The position numbers and the translations under genes are program-made. From Sulfurovum sp. (GTDB lineage: Bacteria > Campylobacterota > Campylobacteria > Campylobacterales > Sulfurovaceae), in assembly GCF_015493435.1 (NCBI RefSeq), contig NZ_WGDD01000022.1, positions 1-44,036 of the forward strand: a DNA stretch of 44,036 nucleotides, in the 5' to 3' direction. Under the pieces are notes generated by a model, which saw only the letters and a program-made list of their open reading frames with translations, was not told the DNA's origin and did not search any database. Positions 27,618 to 34,492 of this stretch are shown here, one piece after another; within the stretch, counting starts at the first letter, position 1, and each line of letters starts with the position of its first letter.

Positions 27618-28296
27618 TGTCTTTTGCCTCTACAATAGTACCATCTTCCATATGTACCACTTTGCGCACAAAAGAAAGTCCTTCAAACAAAGGGTCATGT
27701 GTGGCAACGATAACCGTTTTACCCATGTTATGCAATGATTGAAGTATCTCTATGAATTTCAGGGAATTGGCTCTGTCGAGATTGGCAGTAGGCTCATCAC
27801 AAAGGATGAGTTCAGGTTCATGAATCAATGCTCTGGCGATTGCACAACGCTGTTTTTCACCACCGGAGAGCGCTTTAACTTCCTGTGATGCTTTGTGTGA
27901 AATTGCTGATAACTCCATACTTTTATCCGCTAATACTTTGATCGTCTGCATATCAAATCCGGAATTGATCAGCGGGACAATAACATTCTCTTCTACACTG
28001 AGTGACTCTAACAGATTAAAGTGCTGAAAGATCACGCCAATGGTTTTTGCACGATACGTTGAAGCATGCAGGTCAGGCAGTTTTGAGATCAACTCTCCAT
28101 TTACCATAATCTTTCCGTTGCTGGGTTTATCGAGTGCGGCAATCAGCGAAAGAAGTGTCGACTTGCCACTCCCGCTTACCCCGCTTAAAACAACTGTTTC
28201 TCCATGGGAAACACTTAGGTTGATCGATTTAAGTGCTTCAAATGCTTGAGGGGTTCCCTCGTTATAGATTTTATTGATATTTTTAAGAACTACCAT
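27610..28296 (-). CDS. ABC transporter ATP-binding protein (MacB/LolD type)
   Basis: 228 residues from the ATG at 28296 (AAGGG upstream). Walker A GVSGSGKSTL, Q-loop FQHFNLL, signature ALSGGEKQRCAIARAL, Walker B LILCDEPTANLD, switch His in VATHDP. This is the LolD/MacB/FtsE subfamily, whose partners are FtsX-type permeases that work by mechanotransmission rather than moving substrate through the membrane. Partner permease is the gene at 28388. The upstream extension to 28362 lacks a ribosome-binding site. Confidence 0.9.
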   Translation of the reverse strand: MVVLKNINKIYNEGTPQAFEALKSINLSVSHGETVVLSGVSGSGKSTLLSLIAALDKPSNGKIMVNGELISKLPDLHASTYRAKTIGVIFQHFNLLESLSVEENVIVPLINSGFDMQTIKVLADKSMELSAISHKASQEVKALSGGEKQRCAIARALIHEPELILCDEPTANLDRANSLKFIEILQSLHNMGKTVIVATHDPLFEGLSFVRKVVHMEDGTIVEAKDSE

Positions 28297-28387
28297 AATC
28301 CATCCCTTGTAACCATTGGTATTGAGAAACACAACACCCTGCATTTTAACAATACAAAGCAATACCTTCCCTTGCTGCTCACTACTA

Positions 28388-29566
28388 TCACAGCATCGCC
28401 TCCTTGGGTGGTGTCACGGCAACTTTCCAAGCCGGGATCAATACCGCTGCCAAAAACGGAACTGCATAAAAAAGAAAGATCGACCCCAGTATCCCAAACT
28501 TAACAACCGGCACAAAGGTAACATGATTGGCAAGGTTGGAGCCTCCAAGGAAAATATGGCTCAGCAATGGTGCATTCAATACAAACACATACAGGTATGC
28601 CAATACAACACCTATGATAAAACTTATTATAACAATCACAAGATTTTCATAAAATTTCAATTTCAGAATATCTTTAATACTCCAGCCTACCGCACGAAGG
28701 ATCCCTATCTCTTTGCGCTCTGTAGAGTAAACCATGGAATACCGCTGATACAATATAAGCATAAAAGTGACAATGGTTACGAGATAAAGGATTAAAAAGA
28801 GTCCTCCTTTGTAATTATAGAGGTTCTCGTAGGCTTTTTTCACTTCTCTTTTTTCTATGACACGAACATCATAGAAGAGAAGATGCAGTTTGGTAATAAT
28901 ATTGTCCCATTCGGCATCATTGGGCACATTAAAGGTAATATCGGTCACCTCACCTTCTCCCAAACCAAAAATCTCTCTGGCCAGTTCTATAGGCATAATG
29001 ATCATATCATTGTCAATAAGGTTAGCTTGTTTTGGAAGGGTTTGATAAATGTTTACTTTTTTAAACGTACCTTTGGGGGTTTTAAATGTGAAATCATTTT
29101 TAAAATAATGTGCCTCAAGAAATTTCCTGACCCCCTCACCTACCAACATACTGTCTTTGGAAAAAAAGCGTTTCAGGTCTACATCTTTTAAAAGTCTTTG
29201 CAATGCCTGATTGTTCTGTTCATCAAAAAAATCGATACCAACCACCAAAAAAGCGTTTTCTCTTGGAGCAAAAAAATACCTTCCGTAAATTCTGGGTGCT
29301 ACGTGTGTCACACCATTGATACCCAGAATTTGATCAACCCATGCTACGGGTGTATTAGCAGGTTTTCCTGCCTGTATACGGGTCACCACAAAATCTCCCT
29401 GCTTCTGCAGTGCGGACAAAAGAGAATATTGTAAAGACGAAGAAAGGAATAGCACTGCACTTAAAAGAAAAATGATGATTACCGAGATCAGTACTGCTCC
29501 GATATGTTTACTCTTCTGCTTAAACAGCAAAAGGGTCAAGAAATGTAAAAAAGCATTATTTCTCAT
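28388..29566 (-). CDS. FtsX/MacB-family ABC permease
   Basis: 392 residues. One N-terminal helix (about 20-45), a large periplasmic domain of about 220 residues, then three helices with the FtsX pattern ERKEIGILRAVGWSIKDILKLKFYENLVI near the second helix. Typical of MacB/LolC permeases that pass force to periplasmic partners. Periplasmic partners here would be the NosL-like proteins encoded on either side (inference). A TTG at 29572 is an alternative start. It overlaps the 84-residue gene by 11 bases. Confidence 0.85.
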   Translation of the reverse strand: MRNNAFLHFLTLLLFKQKSKHIGAVLISVIIIFLLSAVLFLSSSLQYSLLSALQKQGDFVVTRIQAGKPANTPVAWVDQILGINGVTHVAPRIYGRYFFAPRENAFLVVGIDFFDEQNNQALQRLLKDVDLKRFFSKDSMLVGEGVRKFLEAHYFKNDFTFKTPKGTFKKVNIYQTLPKQANLIDNDMIIMPIELAREIFGLGEGEVTDITFNVPNDAEWDNIITKLHLLFYDVRVIEKREVKKAYENLYNYKGGLFLILYLVTIVTFMLILYQRYSMVYSTERKEIGILRAVGWSIKDILKLKFYENLVIVIISFIIGVVLAYLYVFVLNAPLLSHIFLGGSNLANHVTFVPVVKFGILGSIFLFYAVPFLAAVLIPAWKVAVTPPKEAML

Positions 29567-29810
29567 AGACAAAATCCATTCTGTTCAATGCCTGCATCTG
29601 GGGATAGGCAGGGTTTGAAGCAGTTTCATAAAAAAGTATCCTCGGTTCGTAATAGGATACACTTAATGCAGGAGAAGAAAAATTTGTCACAGCACTAATG
29701 CCCTGCAATGCCTCTTGCGGTGTTTTCCTGTCATACTGCAGATAATGCCCTGCTACCATACCTATTAACAAAAACAATATTGTCACCAATACAAAAAAAG
29801 GCTTGATCAT
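29556..29810 (-). CDS. Small membrane-anchored protein of unknown function
   Basis: 84 residues: an N-terminal helix (IKPFFVLVTILFLLIGMVAG) followed by a short periplasmic tail with YYEPRILFYETASNPAYPQM and no cysteine. No family recognised. Its ATG directly follows the TAG of the upstream NosL-like gene, and its end overlaps the permease gene, so it is translated as part of this operon. Confidence 0.6.
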   Translation of the reverse strand: MIKPFFVLVTILFLLIGMVAGHYLQYDRKTPQEALQGISAVTNFSSPALSVSYYEPRILFYETASNPAYPQMQALNRMDFVYEK

Positions 29811-30485
29811 CTATTGCACTATTCCATCTAATGCCATGAGCATTTTACCGGTAATTTCACCAAATCTTACAATCTTTTTACCATGATGTTCAGCCATGAA
29901 TGTCTGGGCACTTTTTTTGTCCTTAAAGGCTATCAGTTCATGTCCCATCGGCCCAAATACATCTGCATCCAACACATAAAATGCTTCTTTTGCAGGAATT
30001 TCATCTATAGTGTAGTAATCACTAACGACCATTTCGGAAATATGACTGCGGTCATAGGGAAAATCTCCATCAAAGATATAATACTTCATCATATCTTTTA
30101 CACCATCAAAATAGTACACTTTCCCATCATGTTTCATCATTGCAGCCCATTTTGGATATTTGGAAACGAACATACCGCATACTGGACATTTTGCATCATC
30201 AGGAACTGCTAAATGCTGACTGTTCTCTTTGATGCTTCCCTGCTGTAGATAATAGGCTACTGCTTCCAGTTTGTCAGGAGAGAGATGTTTACACGATCCG
30301 GAAGAAAGGATCTCTTTTTCAATTGTTTCAATATTACCTGCAGCATGGGGAAGCGTACTTTGCTCACACATCACTTTGACAATACGTTCCCCTTTTTGTG
30401 CAAGTTTCATTGCTTTGACAGCATTACTTTCATCTGCAAAGAGAGATATTAGACTCCATAATGCTATAAAAATAATTTTTACCAT
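29811..30485 (-). CDS. Exported NosL-domain protein with N-terminal two-cysteine module
   Basis: 224 residues from the second of two ATGs (30485; AAGGG 8 bases upstream). Signal peptide about 1-17. An N-terminal module (about 28-84) has AQKGERIVKVMC and SCKHLSPDKLEAVAYYL with Cys40 and Cys65. A NosL-type domain follows with CPVCGM (100-105), VYYFDGVKDMMKYY and FGPMGHELIAFK. The module resembles a class I cytochrome c without its CxxCH heme motif and recurs at the C terminus of the protein encoded at 30629. Presumably a periplasmic copper-binding protein; the substrate is inferred from NosL only. Confidence 0.72.
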   Translation of the reverse strand: MVKIIFIALWSLISLFADESNAVKAMKLAQKGERIVKVMCEQSTLPHAAGNIETIEKEILSSGSCKHLSPDKLEAVAYYLQQGSIKENSQHLAVPDDAKCPVCGMFVSKYPKWAAMMKHDGKVYYFDGVKDMMKYYIFDGDFPYDRSHISEMVVSDYYTIDEIPAKEAFYVLDADVFGPMGHELIAFKDKKSAQTFMAEHHGKKIVRFGEITGKMLMALDGIVQ

Positions 30486-30501
30486 CTTCATTTCCCTTGT
30501 A

Positions 30502-30525
30502 GGGTGTTGTCTTATGACAACACCA
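30502..30525. repeat. GGTGTTGTC palindrome copy near the NosL cluster
   Basis: GGTGTTGTC-ttat-GACAACACC, perfect 9-base stem preceded by GTAGG as in the copies at 9752 and 14567. In the gap between the two exported NosL-domain genes. Confidence 0.6.
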
Positions 30526-30539
30526 TCAATCTATAATTT

Positions 30540-30615
30540 TTGTATCTCTCAGTATTGTAAGGGTACAGGTATGAAAATTCGGTGCAAGCGAAGCACTAAC
30601 TGCTGAGTCATACAA
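30540..30615. repeat. 76-base imperfect inverted repeat with inner hairpin
   Basis: TTGTATCTCTCAG (30540-30552) pairs with CTGAGTCATACAA (30603-30615) at 11 of 13 positions. GTGC/GCAC at 30582-30596 forms an inner hairpin. Lies directly beside the palindrome at 30502. Could be a mobile-element remnant or an RNA structure. Confidence 0.4.
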
Positions 30616-30628
30616 CACTATGCACACA

Positions 30629-31366
30629 TTATCTGTTTTTCAGATACAATCCAATAGCCTGTAATTGTTTGCCATTCAACCCTTTACACAGCTTATTACT
30701 TACAATAAATGCTTTTGCTTCAGCAGTAGAAACAAACTTCTTATCGGTTTTCTGGCACATTTTACCATACATCATTTTCCCTTTTTGAGCCATCATTGCC
30801 TGTTTTTTGGCAATCATCTTACTATCTTTGGCAAACTCTGCTTTGGCTGCTTTAAGTGCTCCGGTAAAGTCTGTCACTTTACCACCGTTTACTTTGGCAA
30901 AAGCTTCTGCATCTGCTTTTTTTGCAAACGCATATTTACTGACTGCTGACATTGTCCCTTTTTTACGGCTTCCCACTACATATGTTGCTTTCTCTACCGG
31001 GATGAACTTCAGTGTTGTTACATCTACCACTTTCATCTCTGTAAGCTTACTGCCTTTTTTTAGATCTTCTGCCAAACAGTGAATAGAACAATACTGCTTC
31101 ACTTTACCATTCACAGTAGCTGCATGATTTGTTTTGTAGAACATTGGAAGTGTCATACCACATTCAGGACAGAATGCTTTAGCTTTACCTTCCTGTAAAA
31201 GAGTGGCCTTTCCTTTTGGTACCGCCTGAAACATTTTAATCATTTTTTTAGGCTGACCTGCCTGTTTCATTGCAGCTCCACATTTACCTGCCGCGCATTT
31301 CATCTCAGCATGCGAAAAGCTTATTATAGTCCCCAATACCAATACAGCCAATAACAGTTTTTTCAT
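30629..31366 (-). CDS. Exported NosL-domain protein with N-terminal CxxxxC and C-terminal two-cysteine module
   Basis: 245 residues. Signal peptide about 1-20 (ending SHA), then MKCAAGKCG (Cys24, Cys29) right at the mature N terminus, a likely soft-metal site. The NosL-type domain has FCPECGM (Cys66, Cys69, Met71) and QYCSIHC (Cys93, Cys97). A Lys/Met-rich linker follows, then a C-terminal module AQKGKMMYGKMC...LCKGLNGKQLQAIGLYL that matches the N-terminal module of the next protein. Probably periplasmic copper binding. A perfect -10 and an 11-base tandem repeat lie upstream, so this is the first gene of the second cluster. Confidence 0.72.
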   Translation of the reverse strand: MKKLLLAVLVLGTIISFSHAEMKCAAGKCGAAMKQAGQPKKMIKMFQAVPKGKATLLQEGKAKAFCPECGMTLPMFYKTNHAATVNGKVKQYCSIHCLAEDLKKGSKLTEMKVVDVTTLKFIPVEKATYVVGSRKKGTMSAVSKYAFAKKADAEAFAKVNGGKVTDFTGALKAAKAEFAKDSKMIAKKQAMMAQKGKMMYGKMCQKTDKKFVSTAEAKAFIVSNKLCKGLNGKQLQAIGLYLKNR

Positions 31367-31393
31367 ATCCTATCCTTATTATTTTGATAAAAT

Positions 31394-31399
31394 ATTATA
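31394..31399 (-). promoter_or_regulatory. -10 box of the second NosL cluster
   Basis: Perfect TATAAT on the minus strand, 28 bases upstream of the start codon. Confidence 0.55.
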
Positions 31400-31405
31400 A
31401 TACAT

Positions 31406-31427
31406 TAGTGTTAAATTAATGTTAATA
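31406..31427 (-). promoter_or_regulatory. 11-base tandem repeat, likely activator site
   Basis: On the minus strand TATTAACATTA then ATTTAACACTA, 8 of 11 identical, ending 6 bases upstream of the -10. Period and position suit an OmpR/PhoB-type response regulator. The 13-mer ATTTAACACTAAT recurs upstream of nosZ. Confidence 0.45.
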
Positions 31428-31943
31428 CAGTCTATGGATCTCTTCGAGCAGATTGTCAACAGTAATATCATCACCGTACGAGCGGAGAAAGTCATTCAGG
31501 TACGTTTCGGAAGCTTCCATCCCTCCTTCTTTCTCTACTTCTACCAGTTTTTTATAGAGCGGGTCAAGTACATCGGTAACATGCTTCGATATTTTTTTCC
31601 GCGACGCTTTGTATCCGGTCGGATTTCCCTCTTCGTCCCTCAAAATATCAAAATCGGTAAAAACCCAGTAGTATCTGCCGTCTTTGGCAAGATTTTTAAC
31701 CGCTGCAATAAAATTGTGCCCATTCTGGATGCGGTCCCAAAGAATCTTAAAAAGGATTTTGGGCATATCGGGATGACGCACAATACTGTGCGGCTGCCCG
31801 ATCAGCTCCTCTTTGGTATAACGGGATATTTCTGCAAAGTAGTCATTGACATAGGTGATAATACCTTTCAGGTCGGTATCACTCTCTATATAAACATTGT
31901 TTTTAAGCTCTATCTCTTCATCAATGGGTTCTGGTCGTTTCAT
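31422..31943 (-). CDS. PAS-domain protein (Aer-like)
   Basis: 173 residues, soluble. A PAS domain fills residues about 12-115: GIITYVNDYFAEISRYTKEELIGQPHSIVRHPDMP, then WDRIQNGHNFIAAVKNLAKDGRYYWVFTDF, the pattern of the redox/oxygen-sensing PAS of Aer-type taxis proteins. The rest is helical with no output domain, no HAMP and no methyl-accepting domain. It may pass a redox signal to a separate partner. GGAG 7 bases before the ATG at 31943. It sits between the nos operon and the second NosL cluster; a sensor role for N2O or redox state is inference. Confidence 0.82.
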   Translation of the reverse strand: MKRPEPIDEEIELKNNVYIESDTDLKGIITYVNDYFAEISRYTKEELIGQPHSIVRHPDMPKILFKILWDRIQNGHNFIAAVKNLAKDGRYYWVFTDFDILRDEEGNPTGYKASRKKISKHVTDVLDPLYKKLVEVEKEGGMEASETYLNDFLRSYGDDITVDNLLEEIHRLY

Positions 31944-32036
31944 CTCATTACTCCTTTTTTAGGTCATAGCACTATTATGAATGTATATTCCCCGCTTTCG
32001 CGTGTCGCTATGCTCTACTGTTCGGTTTCACAGCCA

Positions 32037-32060
32037 AGATCGTGAAGCCGTTCACGGTCT
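32037..32060 (-). terminator. Hairpin at the end of the nos operon
   Basis: CGTGAA-gccg-TTCACG core (32041-32056) extended by near-complementary GATC/GGTC flanks, about 15 bases past the stop of the last NosL-like gene. TTTT follows on the plus strand only, so termination on the minus strand is uncertain. Confidence 0.4.
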
Positions 32061-32070
32061 TTTGCGCTGC

Positions 32071-32553
32071 TTACATATCCAGGTAGCGTATCAGTCCTTT
32101 GCTTAACTTCGTAAAGGGAAGGATTTTGGTTCCCCCATTCTTCATCATAAAAAGTTTTGCATTGGTTTCTGATTCGAACGGGATCAGGTCGTCGCCATGA
32201 GGACCGGTTATTCTGCTCCCGAAGACATATACAGCTTTGGTCGCATCAATTCTTCTGCCCGTATTGAAATCCTGGACATAGAGTTTATCGATACCTGCAC
32301 TCAAAAGGCCATGTTTTTTAAAATACGGCTCATGCTGGGCTACCTGCATCATTGATTTTACAGAAACAAACTGTATTTTCTTTTTATTTTTGAGTTCTGC
32401 TTCACACAGCCATTTGTCATACTTTTTCAACGGCAGAATATAGACAGGATCTGTTGCATTCTGATCAAGCAGTATGATCTTCCCGGAAAACGGCGCCTGG
32501 GCGAAGAGGATCCCTATTCCCAGGATCATTCCCAACACGATTTTTTTTATCAT
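32071..32553 (-). CDS. NosL-like protein lacking the CxxC metal motif
   Basis: 160 residues from the ATG at 32553 (AAGGAGAG upstream). Signal peptide about 1-18. The C-terminal half (RIDATKAVYVFGSRITGPHGDDLIPFESETNAKLFMMKNGGTKI) matches the second half of the NosL domain in the proteins at 29811 and 30629. The N-terminal CxxCxM region is replaced by VYILPLKKYDKWLCEAEL with a single Cys50. It is the last gene of the nos operon, 10 bases after nosY. It may hold a partner NosL or bind a different ligand. Confidence 0.7.
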   Translation of the reverse strand: MIKKIVLGMILGIGILFAQAPFSGKIILLDQNATDPVYILPLKKYDKWLCEAELKNKKKIQFVSVKSMMQVAQHEPYFKKHGLLSAGIDKLYVQDFNTGRRIDATKAVYVFGSRITGPHGDDLIPFESETNAKLFMMKNGGTKILPFTKLSKGLIRYLDM

Positions 32554-32563
32554 CTGTCTCTCC

Positions 32564-33391
32564 TTACAAAAGATCTTTTTTTCTAAATGCAATATATCCA
32601 AAATAGGATAACAGTGCACCAATGACTATCGGATAGAAGATCGCATAAATGATCAGCCAGGTCGAACCGAGTGTATCGAGAATATAATAGGCAACCGGTC
32701 CGATGACCGTCAACTCGGGATCGAACAGCGAAATGGCCCCGATACGGAAGACTTCTATGGGGTTGAGCATGGCCAGAAATACGATCAATCCGTCATTCAT
32801 TCTGTTCTGCAGCATCAATCCTATCAGTCCGATATCGATAAACGCCAGCATGACGATCCATACAACGAACGAGCCGCCCAGGGCAATATCGGTCGATTTG
32901 ACAAGGGTAGAGAGGAAAAAGGCAAGTCCAAGAAAAACAAAACTCAGTGAAAACAGAAACGCCGAGTAGAGAAAAACCATTTTCCATGGAAGTGCTCCGC
33001 CTTTTAAAAGACCGAAAACAACACCCAGCAGCAACGCAAGAAAAACCGGCATGAAAACAGTCAGGAAGCGGCCGAGCATTTTGCCCCAGTAATAGTCTTT
33101 CAGCGATACCGGAAAGGAGAGCATATATTCAAGGACATTGCTTTCTCTGTCTCCGGAAATCGATTTGACCGTAGTAATGAGAATGAAAATAGGCAGGATG
33201 ATAATGGTGACTTGTATAAAGATCAGCAGCATACGGCTCAAGCCGGTAAACCCCATGACAACAGAGTCCGAAACACCGCTGATAAAGAAAAGCGCCATCA
33301 AGCCGCCAAAAACGACAGAATAGACATAAAACCATTTCGAACGCAATGATTCTTTGACATCCAGATATGCAACAAGAAAAAGATTTTTCAT
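32564..33391 (-). CDS. nosY: NosY, ABC permease for NosZ copper-site maturation
   Basis: 275 residues with six membrane helices of the ABC-2 type (LFLVAYLDVKESLRSKWFYVYSVVFGG start, GDRESNVLEYMLSFPVSLKDYYWGK after helix 2). With NosF and NosD it forms the NosDFY complex that readies the copper sites of NosZ. It shares a base with the end of nosL, so the order is nosF-nosL-nosY here. Confidence 0.9.
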   Translation of the reverse strand: MKNLFLVAYLDVKESLRSKWFYVYSVVFGGLMALFFISGVSDSVVMGFTGLSRMLLIFIQVTIIILPIFILITTVKSISGDRESNVLEYMLSFPVSLKDYYWGKMLGRFLTVFMPVFLALLLGVVFGLLKGGALPWKMVFLYSAFLFSLSFVFLGLAFFLSTLVKSTDIALGGSFVVWIVMLAFIDIGLIGLMLQNRMNDGLIVFLAMLNPIEVFRIGAISLFDPELTVIGPVAYYILDTLGSTWLIIYAIFYPIVIGALLSYFGYIAFRKKDLL

Positions 33392-33864
33392 CAGTACGCC
33401 TTTACTTTCTTGGAATTAGACTGCTCGATCTTTTCGATCTGCTTGACAATACTCTGATAGTCAAGCACCTTTGAGCCTGGGGGAAGGGTTTCTTTGCTGT
33501 AGGCGGCAAAACCGTATGCCATCGGTGTGATTGCACCTGAAACATACAAGGCTTTGCGTGCATTGATCCACTTTCCTGTTTTGGCATCAGTGACCCAAAT
33601 GTTCGCTTCTTTTTTCCAGGGTATTTTTTCTTCTTCCAGCCAGAGTACGGCACAGCCGATATCATCGAATTTATAGGCTTTGCCTGTCTTTGGCGCAATG
33701 ATCTGTACGGCAAATTTACGTTCGCTTATAGCCATTTTACAGCGTTCGCACATATCTCGGTCCCAGTGCATTTGCACGGCACCGCCTACCGTTTTTTTCT
33801 CACATCCGGAAAAGCCCAGCACCATTAGAAAACCCAGCAGCAGCAAAAAACTAAATTTTTTCAT
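33391..33864 (-). CDS. nosL: NosL, copper-binding lipoprotein
   Basis: 157 residues. Lipobox LGFSGC with lipidated Cys21, so anchored in a membrane facing the periplasm. DMCERCKM supplies Cys39, Cys42 and Met44; FDDIGC and ITPMAYGFAAYS are the other conserved blocks. NosL delivers Cu(I) to NosDFY/NosZ. It overlaps nosF by 14 bases. In Wolinella the order is nosF-Y-L, so nosL has a different place here. Confidence 0.92.
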   Translation of the reverse strand: MKKFSFLLLLGFLMVLGFSGCEKKTVGGAVQMHWDRDMCERCKMAISERKFAVQIIAPKTGKAYKFDDIGCAVLWLEEEKIPWKKEANIWVTDAKTGKWINARKALYVSGAITPMAYGFAAYSKETLPPGSKVLDYQSIVKQIEKIEQSNSKKVKAY

Positions 33865-34492
33865 CTTCTACCACCTTTCCGAGATCCATATATATCTGAC
33901 GGTTTACCAAACCTTTTATTTCGTCAAGCCTGTGTGTAATGAAGAGGGTAGAACAGCTTTCGTCTATCTCGGTGAGGAGTTCATAGAATTTCTCACGTCC
34001 TTTCGGGTCAAGATTGGCTGTGGGTTCATCAAAAATAAGCAAATCGCTCTCTTTGGAGAGTGCAATGGCGATCAGAAGTTTCTGTTTCATTCCGCCGGAA
34101 AGCTTGAAAAAAGGTTTGCTGATATGTTTTTGGATATCAAGGTCCATCCTGCCGGCTTCCTGCAGAACTCTCTCCCTGGGAATACCTGAACTGCGCCCGA
34201 TGTACAGCAGCAATTCTTCAATACTAAGCTTTACCGGCGGCGGCAGCTGGGGGATAAAGCTGATGTTCTCCAAAACCTTTACTCTTTCTTTTACCGGATC
34301 ATGACCGTTTACGGTAATCTTTCCGCTGTTGATATGATAAAACCCGAGCATGGCGCGTACCAATGTGGTTTTTCCTGCACCGTTTGGCCCCATCATCGCG
34401 ATACGGTCGCCTTTGTTTATCGTTATATTCACAGAGTCAAGTACTTTGCTTCCCATGAACTGTTTGCTCACTTTTTCGGCTACAACCAACAT
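33851..34492 (-). CDS. nosF: NosF, ABC ATPase of the NosDFY complex
   Basis: 213 residues. Walker A GPNGAGKTTLVRAML, signature KLSGGMKQKLLIAIAL, Walker B LLIFDEPTANLDPKG, switch His in FITHRLDE. Cytoplasmic motor that drives NosY/NosD. Begins one base after the nosH stop. Confidence 0.93.
   Translation of the reverse strand: MLVVAEKVSKQFMGSKVLDSVNITINKGDRIAMMGPNGAGKTTLVRAMLGFYHINSGKITVNGHDPVKERVKVLENISFIPQLPPPVKLSIEELLLYIGRSSGIPRERVLQEAGRMDLDIQKHISKPFFKLSGGMKQKLLIAIALSKESDLLIFDEPTANLDPKGREKFYELLTEIDESCSTLFITHRLDEIKGLVNRQIYMDLGKVVEDEKI

Noticed and set aside
30568-30606. Tiny open frame inside the inverted repeat at 30540-30615
   Set aside because: Only a dozen codons, no ribosome-binding site, and the region is better explained as a structured repeat.
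31419-32045. 208-codon open frame on the plus strand
   Set aside because: It lies antisense to the PAS-domain gene, which has clear family motifs and a good ribosome-binding site; the plus frame shows no recognisable motif.
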